Assembly (NCBI RefSeq): GCF_000759445.1
Contig: NZ_JRMB01000002.1
Span: 682,001 to 746,000, forward strand
Direction: 5' to 3'
Origin: Pseudomonas lutea
GTDB lineage: Bacteria > Pseudomonadota > Gammaproteobacteria > Pseudomonadales > Pseudomonadaceae
Length of the DNA: 64,000 bases
This document shows, one piece after another, positions 47,088-62,089 of this stretch. The notes below the pieces were generated by a model that did not search any database, was not told where the DNA came from, and worked only from the letters and a program-made list of their open reading frames with translations. The translations under genes were made by a program, and so were the position numbers. Position 1 is the first letter of the stretch; every line of letters starts with the position of its first letter.

Positions 47088-47957
47088 TCAATTCTTCGCG
47101 ACGGCGGGTTTGTCCGTCGTTGGCGCTGCTGCCTGTTCGCGCCAACCAACGGCCAGGCCGTTGTTGTAACGAAGGTCGACTCGCGCAATGTTCGTGATCT
47201 GGTCTTTCAGTGTCTTGTCGTAGATGGCGATAAAGCGGCGCATCTTCTCAAGCAGATTGCCTCGTCCCAGCAGCAGCTCCAGGCCTGGGCCTGCGTTGCC
47301 TGCGCCGGTGGTCAGAAACCAGCTGCCTCGCTCACGCAGTTCCAGGCGAGCGATGGAGAACCCCAGCGGGCGCAACATCTGGCTCAGGACCTGGTACTGC
47401 TGCATCACCTGCTGTTGGGCCCGTTGAGGCCCGAACAACTGCGGAAGGTGTTCGTAATTGGCCAGCTCACGCGGGGTGAACGCCTGACCCTGGTTGTTCA
47501 GCAGGGATTGATCGCCCCAGCGCGCAACCGGTAATTGTTCTTCCAGACGGATCACCACCTGATCCGGCCAGACGCGGCGGACCTCGGCGTGGGCGATCCA
47601 TGGCATTTGCTCAAGCTCGGTGCGCATGCCGGCCAGGTCGATGTTGAAGAAGCTGGTCGCCACGAAGGGCGCGATCCGCTGCTGCACGGCTTGCTGGCTG
47701 ATGTAGCTCAAATCGCCCTGAACGTTGATCCGCGAAATCGGCCGATCGGCGTACGGCAGCAACCGCTGCGCAGCTTCGTAAGTGCCGAAACCAAACACCA
47801 CCAGCAGTACCGGCCACATCAGGCTGCGCAGGAAACCGAAGCTCGGCCGCGGCATGCGCGACGACATGGGCTCCCTGGCGACCATCCGGCTGGCGCCACG
47901 TGGCACCGGCTTGCGGCTGGCGGCGGATTGCTGATGACGAACCGATGCGCCGTGCAT
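47088..47957 (-). CDS. ftsQ: Division-site membrane protein FtsQ
   Basis: 289 residues. A basic cytoplasmic N-terminus (~50 residues), one membrane helix ([18 protein letters not shown]), then the POTRA domain ([20 protein letters not shown]) and the FtsQ beta domain. It links FtsB/FtsL to the early divisome. Three bases separate it from ddlB. Confidence 0.96.
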   Translation of the reverse strand: MHGASVRHQQSAASRKPVPRGASRMVAREPMSSRMPRPSFGFLRSLMWPVLLVVFGFGTYEAAQRLLPYADRPISRINVQGDLSYISQQAVQQRIAPFVATSFFNIDLAGMRTELEQMPWIAHAEVRRVWPDQVVIRLEEQLPVARWGDQSLLNNQGQAFTPRELANYEHLPQLFGPQRAQQQVMQQYQVLSQMLRPLGFSIARLELRERGSWFLTTGAGNAGPGLELLLGRGNLLEKMRRFIAIYDKTLKDQITNIARVDLRYNNGLAVGWREQAAAPTTDKPAVAKN

Positions 47958-47960
47958 GAT

Positions 47961-50369
<2,409 letters not shown>

Positions 50370-50377
<8 letters not shown>

Positions 50378-51443
50378 GGGCCACCTCCAGGCAGATGTCG
50401 ACGACGGTGTTGGTGGCATCAGGCTTGGCCAGTTGGCGAGCCGTGACGGCCATGCGGTTCAATTGTTCGGGTTGCATCAAAACCTCTTTCAGGCGAGCCG
50501 CCATCTCGGCGGCGCCAGTTGTCGCTTGCGGCATGACGAAGGCAGCGCCTTCGCGAGCCAGATATTCGGCATTGCGCGACTGGTGATCGTCGATCGCGTG
50601 GGGTAATGGCACCAGCAACGACGGCAGCCCGGCAGCAGCCAGTTCACTGACGGTCAGCGCACCTGCGCGGCAGACCACCAGATCCGCCCAGCCATACGCC
50701 TGGGCCATGTCTTTTATAAACGGGGCGACCTGCGCCTCGACACCGGCAGCGCGGTAGCGCTCGGCGGTCACTTCATCGTGATGCTTGCCGGCCTGATGAA
50801 ACACCTCGGGGCGGATCTCGGCAGGCACCTGCGCCAGCGCTTCCGGCAGCAGCTTGTTCAGCGGTTCAGCGCCCAGACTGCCACCCAGTACCAGCAAACG
50901 AGGCCTGCGGCCGATCAGCGTCTGGCGGGGTGTTTCGAAGAACAGTTCGGCACGCACCGGGTTACCCGTGGTACGGCGCTTGGACGATGCGGCGAAGGTC
51001 TGCGGAAACGCTTCGCAGACCCGCGCGGCGAACGAAGCCAGGCTGCGGTTCGCGGTGCCCGCTACGGCATTTTGTTCGTGGATGATCAGTGGCACGCCCG
51101 CCAGTTTTGCCGCCAGACCGCCAGGGCCAGTCACGTAGCCACCGAAACCGACGGCACAGACAGGCGACAGCTCGCGCACGACGTTGCGCGCCTGCAACAA
51201 CGCCTTGACCAACATGAACGGCGCCTTCAGCAGCGACAGTCGCCCCTTGCCACGCAAACCGGTGACGTTGATCAGGTGCAGCTTGAGGCCTGCCGCAGGC
51301 ACCAGTTCGTTTTCGATCCCGCGCGGTGTCCCGAGCCAGTGCACCGTGTAGCCGCGCGCCTGGAACTCACGGGCACAGGCCAGCGCCGGGAACACATGCC
51401 CGCCAGTGCCGCCCGCCATGATGAGCACGTTACCGACGGCCAT
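50370..51443 (-). CDS. murG: Lipid II-forming GlcNAc transferase MurG
   Basis: 357 residues of the GT28 family. N-terminal glycine loop [16 protein letters not shown], second glycine region [15 protein letters not shown] and nucleotide-binding [40 protein letters not shown]. It adds GlcNAc to lipid I at the inner leaflet. ATG 51443 lies inside the ftsW 3' end (14-bp overlap). Confidence 0.97.
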
Positions 51444-52647
51444 GAGTGGGCTCCTCGGCAAAGTCGCTTTCCTGGAACTCGGCTTCTTCACTGCCCATGT
51501 TGTTGCGCGATTCCCACTCGATGCGCAGCAACAGGCCCAGGCTGGCGCAGCAGATGATCAGCGAACTGCCGCCGTAGCTGAGGAACGGCAGCGTCAGGCC
51601 CTTGGTCGGCAGCAGACCGACGTTAACGCCAATGTTGATCAGAAACTGACCAATCCACAAAAATGCCAGGCCGTAGGCGGTGTAAGCGGCGAAGAACTGC
51701 TTGGCGCGCTCGGCCCACATGCCGATGTACATGGCGCGAATACTGACGAACACAAACAGGCCGACCGTGGCCAGCGAACCCACCACGCCCAGCTCTTCGG
51801 CCAGTACCGAGAACACGAAGTCAGTGTGCGCTTCAGGCAGGTAAAACTGCTTTTGCACGCTGTTGCCCAAGCCTACGCCGAACCACTCGCCACGACCAAA
51901 GGCGATCAGTGCCTGGGTCAACTGGTAGCCAGAGCCGAACTGGTCGGACCATGGATCGGTGAAGGTGATCAGACGCGCCATCCGGTAAGGCTGCGCCTGT
52001 ACCAGAACGAACACTGCGCCAACCGCCAGCGCGACCATCAGGCTGAAACGGAACAGACCGACACCGCCAAGGAACAGCATGGCGGCAGCAGCGCCCATCA
52101 TCACGACCGTGGCACCGAAGTCCGGCTCCATCAGGAGCAGACCGGCCATCGGCAGCAAGACGATGAAAGGCTTGAAGAAGCCCATCCAGCTTTCACGCAC
52201 TTCCTGCTGACGACGAATCAGGTAACCGGCCAGGAAAATCACCACGAATACTTTCGCGATTTCCGAAGGCTGTACGTTAAACATGCCGAAGCCGATCCAG
52301 CGCATCGAACCGTTCACCTCACGCCCGATGCCGGGCACGATCACCGCGATCAGCAGGCCGAACGCGCCTATCAGCATCAGCCAGCCCAGGCGCTGCCAGG
52401 TAGCGACCGGCACCATCATCGTCGCCACGCAGGCGATCAGGCCCAACACCAGATAGATCAGGTGACGGGTCATCATGTACAGCGCGTTACCCGACTGAAC
52501 GGCGGCCACTTCCGACGACGCGGAAGTGATCATCACCAGGCCCAGACCCAGCAATGCGAGGCACCCAGCGAGCATCGGGAAATCAACGTCAACGCCACGG
52601 CCGCTGATAATCGGAGACGGGTATGGCTTGATCACGCCAAAAATCAT
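51430..52647 (-). CDS. ftsW: SEDS peptidoglycan polymerase FtsW
   Basis: 405 residues, about ten membrane helices. SEDS-family conserved blocks are GSMRWIGFGMFNVQPSEIAK, YQLTQALIAFGRGEWFGVGLG, LPEAHTDFVFSVLAEELG and the final LPFLSYGGSSLI. With FtsI it polymerises septal peptidoglycan. ATG 52647 overlaps the murD stop by four bases (ATGA). The C-terminal tail is acidic and cytoplasmic. Confidence 0.97.
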   Translation of the reverse strand: MIFGVIKPYPSPIISGRGVDVDFPMLAGCLALLGLGLVMITSASSEVAAVQSGNALYMMTRHLIYLVLGLIACVATMMVPVATWQRLGWLMLIGAFGLLIAVIVPGIGREVNGSMRWIGFGMFNVQPSEIAKVFVVIFLAGYLIRRQQEVRESWMGFFKPFIVLLPMAGLLLMEPDFGATVVMMGAAAAMLFLGGVGLFRFSLMVALAVGAVFVLVQAQPYRMARLITFTDPWSDQFGSGYQLTQALIAFGRGEWFGVGLGNSVQKQFYLPEAHTDFVFSVLAEELGVVGSLATVGLFVFVSIRAMYIGMWAERAKQFFAAYTAYGLAFLWIGQFLINIGVNVGLLPTKGLTLPFLSYGGSSLIICCASLGLLLRIEWESRNNMGSEEAEFQESDFAEEPTHGRR

Positions 52648-53990
52648 GACAAGTCCCCCACGGCCCGGGCGAACAGTTGTCCGCGCTCTTCGAAATTCTT
52701 GAACATGTCCAGGCTTGCGCAGGCCGGCGACAGCAACACAGCGTCCCCTTCCCGAGCGATATCAGCAGCACGTTGCACGGCTTCTTCCAATGTAGTGACG
52801 CGTACCAATGGCACCGAATCGCCGAAGGTCGCGGCGAGCAAATCCGCATCGCGGCCCAGCAGAACGACCGCGCGGCAATGGGCAGCAACCGGGGCTTTCA
52901 GCGGGGTAAAATCCGCGCCCTTGCCATCGCCGCCGGCAATCAGCACCAGCTTGCCGTCGATGTCCGCACCCAGCCCTTCAATGGCTGCCAGCGCGGCACC
53001 GACGTTGGTCGCTTTCGAGTCGTCGTAGTAATTCACGCCGTTACGCTCCCGCAGCCATTGGCAGCGATGAACCAGACCGGCGAATGTCTTGAGGCTGGAC
53101 AGCATCGCGTCAAACGGAAGACCCACCGCATGGCCCAGCGCCAAAGCGGCCAGGGCATTGGCCTGGTTATGGCCGCCACGAATCTTCAATTCACGGACCG
53201 GCATCAGGTTGTCGAACTGGAAGGCCAGATACTTCTCGCCGTTCTCTTCGCGCAAACCGAAGCCGTTACGGTCGGGCTTGTTCAAACCAAACGTCCAGCA
53301 CGGCACGCCTTCGCCAATCAACGGACGGGTCAGCGCGTCCTGACGGTTGACCACCACCTGACGCGCACCCCGGAAGATCCGGTGCTTGGCCAGGTGATAA
53401 GCCGGCAGCCCGCTATAGCGGTCCATGTGGTCTTCGCTGATGTTGAGCACAGTGGCAACTTCGGCGCCCAGTTGATCGGTGGTCTCCAGCTGGAAGCTCG
53501 ACAGCTCCATGACATACAGGTCCACATCGTCGCTGAGCAGGTCCAGCGCCGGGGTACCGAGATTGCCGCCGACCGCCACGCGCTTGCCGGCTGCTGCCGC
53601 CATCTCGCCCACCAGTGTAGTGACGGTGCTTTTTGCGTTCGAACCGCTAATGGCCACAATCGGGGCCTTGGCGTTGCGAGCGAACAGTTCGATATCACCG
53701 GAAAGCTTCACGCCGCGCATGGCGGCTTGCTGCAATGCCGGGGTCGCCAGCGCCAGGCCGGGGCTGACATACAGCTCGTCGGCACGGCACAGAAATTCAA
53801 CGTCCAGCTCACCACAACGCACTTCGAGCTGCGGGTAATCGCGGCGCAATGTCTCAAGCTCTGGCGGATGCTCCCGCGTATCGGCGACAGCAAACGACAC
53901 GCCCCGGTTCGCCAGAAAGCGAACCAGGGACATGCCGCTCTTGCCGAGGCCGACAACGATGCGGAAGTGGTCAGAAGCGATCAGTGACAA
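52644..53990 (-). CDS. murD: UDP-N-acetylmuramoylalanine--D-glutamate ligase MurD
   Basis: 448 residues. N-terminal RIVVGLGKSGMSLVRFL, ATP loop ISGSNAKSTVTTLVGEMA and VNYYDDSKATNVGAALAAIEG. It adds D-Glu to UDP-MurNAc-L-Ala. The start is TTG at 53990 (SLIASDHF), supported by GAGG 8 bp upstream and matching family N-termini; no nearer ATG or GTG exists. Five bases after the mraY stop. Confidence 0.97.
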   Translation of the reverse strand: MSLIASDHFRIVVGLGKSGMSLVRFLANRGVSFAVADTREHPPELETLRRDYPQLEVRCGELDVEFLCRADELYVSPGLALATPALQQAAMRGVKLSGDIELFARNAKAPIVAISGSNAKSTVTTLVGEMAAAAGKRVAVGGNLGTPALDLLSDDVDLYVMELSSFQLETTDQLGAEVATVLNISEDHMDRYSGLPAYHLAKHRIFRGARQVVVNRQDALTRPLIGEGVPCWTFGLNKPDRNGFGLREENGEKYLAFQFDNLMPVRELKIRGGHNQANALAALALGHAVGLPFDAMLSSLKTFAGLVHRCQWLRERNGVNYYDDSKATNVGAALAAIEGLGADIDGKLVLIAGGDGKGADFTPLKAPVAAHCRAVVLLGRDADLLAATFGDSVPLVRVTTLEEAVQRAADIAREGDAVLLSPACASLDMFKNFEERGQLFARAVGDLS

Positions 53991-53995
53991 GGCGC

Positions 53996-55078
53996 TTACC
54001 TCAGTTTCAACGTAGCAAGGCCGACCAACACCAGAATCACGGTGATGATCCAGAAACGGACGATCACACGCGGCTCGGGCCAGCCCTTGAGTTCAAAGTG
54101 GTGATGGATCGGTGCCATGCGAAAAACGCGGCGGCCGGTCAACTTAAACGATGCGACCTGAATGACGACTGACAGGGTCTCCATTACAAAGACCCCACCC
54201 ATGATGAACAGCACGATTTCCTGGCGAACGATGACTGCGATGGTGCCCAGCGCCGCGCCCAGCGCCAGCGCGCCGACATCGCCCATGAAGACTTGCGCCG
54301 GATAGGTGTTGAACCAGAGAAAGCCCAGCCCCGCACCAATCAACGCGCCACAGAAGACAATCAGCTCGCCCGCCCCTGGCACATAGGGAATCAGCAGGTA
54401 TTCGGCGAATTTCACGTTGCCCGACAGGTAGCAGAAGATCCCCAGCGCCCCGCCGACCATCACGGTTGGCATGATCGCCAGACCGTCCAGGCCATCCGTG
54501 AGGTTCACGGCATTGCTTGAGCCGACGATCACGAAGTAGGTCAGCACGACGAAACCAATCCCCAGCGGGATGCTGAAGTCCTTGAGCATCGGGATCAGCA
54601 GCGTGGTTTCCACCGGCGATTGCGCAGTCATATAAAGGAAGATGGCTGCACCCAGACCGAACACCGATTGCCAGAAATACTTCCAGCGGCTCGGCAGACC
54701 TCGCGAGTTCTTCTCGATCACTTTGCGGTAGTCGTCTACCCAGCCGATCGCGCCAAACAGCAGCGTGACGATCAGCACAACCCACACATAGCGGTTGCTC
54801 AGGTCAGCCCAGAGAAGTGTGGCGATACCGATCGCCGACAGAATCAGCGCGCCGCCCATGGTCGGCGTGCCCGACTTGGACAGGTGTGACTGAGGACCGT
54901 CGTTACGCACGGATTGGCCGATCTGTTTGCTCTGCAGGGCGCGGATCATCCACGGGCCCAGGCACAGGGACAGCGACAGTGCGGTGAGCACGCCAAGGAT
55001 CCCGCGCAGGGTCAGGTACTGAAAGACCGCAAAGCCTTTGTAGAACTGTTGCAGATACTCGGCCAGCAGCAGCAGCAT
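53996..55078 (-). CDS. mraY: Phospho-MurNAc-pentapeptide transferase MraY
   Basis: 360 residues, ten membrane helices. Conserved cytoplasmic loop motifs: [36 protein letters not shown] and [14 protein letters not shown]. It forms lipid I from the UDP-sugar pentapeptide and undecaprenyl phosphate. ATG 55078 shares its A with the murF stop codon (TAATG). Confidence 0.98.
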   Translation of the reverse strand: MLLLLAEYLQQFYKGFAVFQYLTLRGILGVLTALSLSLCLGPWMIRALQSKQIGQSVRNDGPQSHLSKSGTPTMGGALILSAIGIATLLWADLSNRYVWVVLIVTLLFGAIGWVDDYRKVIEKNSRGLPSRWKYFWQSVFGLGAAIFLYMTAQSPVETTLLIPMLKDFSIPLGIGFVVLTYFVIVGSSNAVNLTDGLDGLAIMPTVMVGGALGIFCYLSGNVKFAEYLLIPYVPGAGELIVFCGALIGAGLGFLWFNTYPAQVFMGDVGALALGAALGTIAVIVRQEIVLFIMGGVFVMETLSVVIQVASFKLTGRRVFRMAPIHHHFELKGWPEPRVIVRFWIITVILVLVGLATLKLR

Positions 55079-56448
55079 TAATGTTTCTCCAGGCGTGTTC
55101 CGCATAAGGCCGCTACGACGTTTTCCATCGCAGCGCTGCGTGAACCTTTAATCAAAATGGTGGTGTTTTTATCGTGCTCGGCGCCGAGGGCTTCGATCAG
55201 CTCGGCCTGAGTTTCAAAATGGCGGGCATCCTGCCCGAAAGCCTTGACCGCATGGGCCATCAACGGACCGACGGCATACAGCGCGTCGACCTTGCCGACC
55301 GCATAATCGCCAACGTCGCGATGGCCCTGCTCGGCCCAGGCGCCCAACTCGCCGATATCACCCAGCACCAGTACCTTGCGGCCCGGAAAACCAGTGAGGA
55401 TATCGGTCGCGGCAGCCACCGATGTGGGGTTGGCGTTGTAGGTGTCGTCAATGACGCGCATGCCGTTTGGCGCAAGTTGCGCGACGGTACGGCCCTTGAC
55501 CGGCTGCACGCTGTCGAGCCCGGCGACGATGCCTGGCAGTGACACGTCCAGGGCGTAAGCAGCAGCGGCGGCGGCCAATGCGTTGGCGACGTTGTGCGCG
55601 CCCAGCAGATTCAATTGAACAGGCGCCGATCCGCTTGGGCTGTTCAGCGTAAATGTCGGGCACCCGCGTGCGTCTATACCCAGGTCACTGGCATAGAAAT
55701 CGGCGCGGCTGTTATTGCGCGCGAAACTCAGCACCTTGCGCGAACCGGCACGGGCTTTCCAGATTTCGAAAGCGGTGTCGTCCAGGTTCAACACGGCGAC
55801 CCCGCGCGCATCCAGGCCTTCAATGATTTCGCCTTTGGCTTCAACGATCTTGTCCGGACCGCCGAACTCGCCCACGTGAGCCGTACCCGCGTTGGTCAAC
55901 ACCGAGACGTGAGGCTTGGTCAGGCTGACGGTGAATGCGATCTCGCCCACTCGCGAAGCGCCCAGCTCAATGACGGCCGCGTCAACTTCAGGTCCGAGCT
56001 CCAGCAACGTCAAAGGGACGCCCAGCTCATTATTGAGGTTGCCCCGCGTGGCCAGCACCGGACCACGGGTACGAAGAATGCTCGCGAGCATCTCCTTGAC
56101 GGTGGTCTTGCCGCTGGAACCGGTGATTGCAGCGACCGGCTTGTCGAGAAAGGCGTTACGGTTCAGCGCACCGAGCTGGGCCAAGGCCTTGCGGGTGTCG
56201 CCGACGATCAACTGGGGCAACGAACTGCCGGGAATCTCGCGTTCGACGAGCGCGCCAACCGCGCCCTTTGCAGCGACCTGATCAAGGTAATCGTGGCCGT
56301 CAAAACGCGGCCCGGTCAGCGCTACGAACAATTGGCCGGGCGTGATCGCTCGGCTGTCGATGCTGACGCCGGAGAAACTGCAGTCATGACCGACCCGGCG
56401 CGCGTCGAGCGTCACGAGCAATTCGCTGAACGAAAGCGGCTTAAGCAT
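55078..56448 (-). CDS. murF: UDP-MurNAc-tripeptide--D-Ala-D-Ala ligase MurF
   Basis: 456 residues. ATP loop [34 protein letters not shown] and [18 protein letters not shown]. It completes the UDP-MurNAc-pentapeptide. ATG 56448 overlaps the murE stop by 8 bases. The upstream in-frame sequence is part of murE and is rejected as an N-terminus. Confidence 0.97.
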   Translation of the reverse strand: MLKPLSFSELLVTLDARRVGHDCSFSGVSIDSRAITPGQLFVALTGPRFDGHDYLDQVAAKGAVGALVEREIPGSSLPQLIVGDTRKALAQLGALNRNAFLDKPVAAITGSSGKTTVKEMLASILRTRGPVLATRGNLNNELGVPLTLLELGPEVDAAVIELGASRVGEIAFTVSLTKPHVSVLTNAGTAHVGEFGGPDKIVEAKGEIIEGLDARGVAVLNLDDTAFEIWKARAGSRKVLSFARNNSRADFYASDLGIDARGCPTFTLNSPSGSAPVQLNLLGAHNVANALAAAAAAYALDVSLPGIVAGLDSVQPVKGRTVAQLAPNGMRVIDDTYNANPTSVAAATDILTGFPGRKVLVLGDIGELGAWAEQGHRDVGDYAVGKVDALYAVGPLMAHAVKAFGQDARHFETQAELIEALGAEHDKNTTILIKGSRSAAMENVVAALCGTRLEKH

Positions 56449-57903
56449 GTGCGGCCTCCCAGGCGTCGAGCGCCTTGGTGGCTTCATGCAGATCGGAAAA
56501 CGGCTGACGCTGCCCGTTGATCTCCTGGTAATCCTCATGGCCCTTGCCGGCCAGCACGATCACGTCGGCTGCCGACGCCTGAGCGATCACTTGGGCGATG
56601 GCCTGGCCGCGACCGGCGACAAAATGAACGGCGTCGGGCGATGAGAACCCTTTGCGGATGTCATCGAAAATACGCGTCGGGTCTTCGCTGCGCGGATTGT
56701 CGTCGGTCACCCACACGTTGTCCGCCAGACGCTCGACCACTTCAGCCATCAGCGGGCGCTTGCCGCTGTCGCGATCTCCGCCGCAACCGAACAGGCAAGT
56801 CAGCTGACCTTTAGCGTGCGGGCGCAAAGCGCCAAGGACTTTATCCAGTGCGTCGGGCGTGTGCGCATAATCGACCACCACCAACGGGCGCGAGCCGCCG
56901 CCCAGACGCTGCATCCGGCCCTCAGGACCTTCCAGCGTCGGCAGCACTTTAAGAATGTCATCCAGCGGGTAATCCAGGCCCATCAATGCGCCGACAGCGG
57001 CCAGCACATTGCTCAGGTTGAAGCGCCCGAGGAGGCTGCTGCGCAATGCATGACTGCCCTGTGGCGTCACCAATGTTGCGCGCACGCCATCGTCGTCGAA
57101 GCGAGCATCGCGGCAAAACAGGTAGGCGCCGCTGTCTTCCTGGCTGTAAGTAATCAGACGCGACGCGTGCGGCGAAGCAGCGAGCTGGCGACCGAAATCG
57201 TCATCCAGATTAACCACGCGGCAACGCAGATCGCTCCAGGCGAACAGCTTGGCCTTGGCTTCGGCGTAGGCCTCCATCGTGCCATGGTAATCCAGATGAT
57301 CACGCGACAGATTGGTCATCACGGCCACGTCGAACGCCAGCGCGGTGACCCGCCCTTGGTCGAGCCCGTGGGACGACACTTCCATGGCAATGGCCTTGGC
57401 TCCGGCCCTTTTCAGGTCGTAAAGCGTCGACTGCACCGAGATCGGGTCAGGTGTGGTGTGGATGCCGCTTTTAAGGTCGCTATAAAAGCCGGTGCCCAGC
57501 GTGCCAATAATGCCGCAGTGCTGCCCCAGCTTATCCAGGGCCTGCGCGACTAACTGGGTTACGCTGGTTTTGCCGTTGGTGCCGGTTACGCCTATCAGGT
57601 TCAGGTTGCGGCTCGGATCGCCATAAAAACGTCCGGCGATGTCAGACAGCTGCGCCGCGAGCCCTTTGACCGGAATCATCGGAATGTCGGTAATCGGCAG
57701 CACCTTGGCGCCTTCGACTTCATAGGCAATTGCCGCCGCGCCATGGGCAATGGCGTCGGTGATGTGATCGCGACCGTCAACCCTCAGGCCCGGGATCGCC
57801 AGAAAGAGATCGCCGGGACGCACCTTGCGGCTGTCCAGGGTCAGTTCGCGAATCAACAGATCACGGTTGCACTGCGCGAATATCTTGCTCAGGTTCAGGG
57901 ACA

Positions 57904-57904
<1 letters not shown>
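56441..57904 (-). CDS. murE: UDP-MurNAc-dipeptide--meso-diaminopimelate ligase MurE
   Basis: 487 residues. ATP loop GVTGTNGKTSVTQLVAQALD and the DAP-binding signature DDNPRSEDP, which marks meso-diaminopimelate rather than lysine as substrate. ATG 57904 overlaps the ftsI stop by one base. Complete length, no anomaly. Confidence 0.98.
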
Positions 57905-59938
<2,034 letters not shown>

Positions 59939-59942
<4 letters not shown>

Positions 59943-60886
59943 TGAAGCTTCTCCGCAACGCGCATGACGGCGCTGCGCGAACGCGGATTGCCGCGAGTCT
60001 CTTCCTCAGAAGCAAACTGCGCCTTGCCGATCAGCTTGATGCGCGGTTCGAACGCCTGATGACGGATCGGCAGATTGCGCGGCAAGTTGTCGGCTTCACC
60101 CTTGACCAACTTGCGCATGAACAGCTTGACGATGCGGTCTTCCAGCGAATGAAAGCTGATGACCACCAGACGACCACCGACTTCGAGGACGTCCAGCGCG
60201 GCTTCCAGGCCGGCTTCCAGGTCGCCCAGTTCATTATTGACGTGAATGCGCAGCCCCTGGAACGCGCGGGTCGCCGGGTTCTTGCCCTTTTCCCACGCAG
60301 GGTTGGCGACCTTCAACACTTCGGCGAGATCGCCGGTGCGCTCGAAAGGCTGGGTTTCGCGACGGGCCACGACCGCGCCGGCCATGCGCCGGGCAAACCG
60401 CTCTTCGCCGTACTCCTTGAAGACACGGGCGATTTCTTCTGCGGAGGCGGCGTTAACGAATTCGGCAGCGCTCACCCCGCGAGACGGGTCCATGCGCATG
60501 TCCAGCGGGCCATCGTTCATGAAACTGAAGCCGCGCTCGGGGTCGTCGAGTTGAGGCGATGAGACGCCGAGGTCGAGCAAAATGCCGCTGACGTTTCCCG
60601 CCAACCCGCGCGCTTGAGCTTCTGCGCCGAGTTCAGCAAAGCTGCGCTGCACAATGACAAAGCGGCCGTCTTCGGCCGCCAGCGTTTGCCCAGTGGCAAT
60701 CGCCTGGGGGTCTTTATCGAATCCGAGCAGCCGACCCTCCGTGCCCAGGTTCTGCAGGATAAGGCGGCTGTGTCCGCCACGTCCGAAGGTGCCATCCAGA
60801 TAGCAGCCATCGGCGCGCACTGCGAGAGCCTCGACGGCTTCTTCGAGCAGTACGGTGATGTGGGTAAAGCCGCTATTCGTAGTCAC
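59939..60886 (-). CDS. rsmH: 16S rRNA (cytosine1402-N4)-methyltransferase RsmH (MraW)
   Basis: 315 residues. SAM motif [16 protein letters not shown], the family blocks [22 protein letters not shown] and [10 protein letters not shown], and conserved C-terminus [15 protein letters not shown]. Its partner methyltransferase for the same nucleotide, RsmI, is encoded nearby at 62090. ATG overlap (4 bp) with the mraZ stop. Confidence 0.98.
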
Positions 60887-61338
60887 AGGATCAAATCACG
60901 CAGTTCATCGGGCATCGCGCCCGGTTTTTGAATGGCCGCAAGGTCCGCATCAGCAAGTGCGTTCCAGGCGTCCTCATCCCACAGTTGAAACTTGTTGAGC
61001 TGGCCTACCAGCATCACTCGCTTGTCGAGCTTGGCGTATTCACGCAAACGTGGCGGCACCAGGAAACGCCCGCTGCCGTCCAGCTCCAGATCCACAGCAT
61101 TGCCAATCAACAGGCGCTGCAGACGACGATTTTCTTCACGGAACGTGGCGAGCTCGCGCAGCTTGGCTTCGATCAGCTCCCATTCGGGCAGCGGATAGAT
61201 GCACAAGCACGGGTCGACGGTATCGATGGTGACAATCAACTGGCCGGCGCTACGCGAATCCAACTCGTCGCGGTACCGGCTCGGCATAGCGAGACGGCCC
61301 TTTGCATCGAGATTGATTGCGTTTGCACCACGGAACAC
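60883..61338 (-). CDS. mraZ: Transcriptional regulator MraZ
   Basis: 151 residues from the GTG at 61338, which gives the standard start [20 protein letters not shown]; a TTG 15 bp upstream is unlikely because it consumes the GGAG ribosome site. Two SpoVT/AbrB-like DNA-binding units: residues 5-50, and 80-125 ([20 protein letters not shown]). MraZ represses its own mra/dcw operon. A matching operator lies upstream. Confidence 0.96.
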   Translation of the reverse strand: MFRGANAINLDAKGRLAMPSRYRDELDSRSAGQLIVTIDTVDPCLCIYPLPEWELIEAKLRELATFREENRRLQRLLIGNAVDLELDGSGRFLVPPRLREYAKLDKRVMLVGQLNKFQLWDEDAWNALADADLAAIQKPGAMPDELRDLIL

Positions 61339-61368
61339 AGGCGCGATCTCCAAATATTATCTTTTTGG

Positions 61369-61403
61369 GCCAAAAAAACCCACTTCACGCCACTTTCCGC
61401 CAC
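61369..61403 (-). promoter_or_regulatory. MraZ operator: four 10-bp-spaced direct repeats
   Basis: On the minus strand the sequence reads GTGGC-GGAAA, GTGGC-GTGAA, GTGGG-TTTTT, TTGGC, four T(G)GG-type boxes at exactly 10-bp spacing (plus-strand GCCAA 61369, CCCAC 61379, GCCAC 61389 and 61399). In E. coli MraZ binds TGGGN boxes at this spacing. It lies between the promoter and mraZ, a position suited to repression. Confidence 0.8.
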
Positions 61404-61411
61404 TCGCGCAC

Positions 61412-61441
61412 ACTATAGGAATGCGCCCACCACACCGTCAA
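61412..61441 (-). promoter_or_regulatory. Main mra (dcw) promoter
   Basis: Minus-strand TTGACG (61441-61436), 18-bp spacer, TATAGT (61417-61412), a good sigma-70 promoter about 75 bp upstream of the mraZ start and immediately before the MraZ boxes. Between it and rnpB (61442-61647, AT-richer) are two copies of ACGGATATTT at 61471 and 61525, but no gene. Confidence 0.8.
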
Positions 61442-61647
61442 GGCGACTTCACTAGGAAAACCCTTACAGGACGGATATTTAGGAGCACTTACGCAGGAGA
61501 TATGGTGGATTTCGGAACGGTCCTACGGATATTTCCTAGGACAAACAGACAGATGGGTACACAAGTTAATGTGATTTGTGAGGTTTAAGATTTTTTTGGC
61601 ATTACAAGGAGGGAAAAATCGTACAAACGAGGGGAAGAAAAGGAGGT

Positions 61648-62003
61648 GGAGAGTCGATCTGTAAGCCGGGTTCTGTCGAGGACAGTCATTCCTCTACGAT
61701 GGCCATCACTGGACATCTTTAGCAACCTACCCGGTTCCAGCGCGGGCCACGCCTTGGAACCCTATTTGGTCTTGCTCCGAGTGGGGTTTACCTAGCCACG
61801 AACTGTTGCCAGACGTGCGGTGCGCTCTTACCGCACCTTTTCACCCTTACCGGCACCGAAGTGCTTAGGCGGTTATTTTCTGTGGCACTTTCCGTAGGCT
61901 CACGCCCCCCAGGCGTTACCTGGCACTCCGCCCTATGGAGCCCGGACTTTCCTCCCCCCTCCATTGCAGAACAATGAAAGGCAGCGACTGTCCAATCGAC
62001 TCT
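61648..62003 (-). ncRNA. rnpB: RNase P RNA (rnpB)
   Basis: About 356 nt, bacterial type A. The universal P4 5' half GAGGAAAGTCCGGGCTCC is at about 61954-61937. The 3' half CAGAACCCGGCTTACAG is near 61676-61660. The ends AGAGTCGATTGGAC at the 5' side and GATCGACTCT at the 3' side pair to form P1. Many other known conserved stretches (CATAGGGCGGAGTGCCAGG, ACGGAAAGTGCCACAGAAA) are present. It is the catalytic RNA that matures tRNA 5' ends. It follows rsmI by 86 bp on the same strand; the exact ends are estimated. Confidence 0.97.
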
Positions 62004-62013
62004 CCGCCGCCAA

Positions 62014-62041
62014 GGTTAATGGGAGGGCAGCGCAAGAACAA
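62014..62041 (-). promoter_or_regulatory. Possible rnpB promoter
   Basis: TTGTTC (62041-62036), 16-bp spacer, TTAACC (62019-62014), just upstream of the expected rnpB 5' end. Match is moderate; offered as a candidate only. Confidence 0.35.
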
Positions 62042-62089
62042 GCATTAATCAGCCTCCAGGCCATTTACCGAGCCGATCGCGACATCTCG

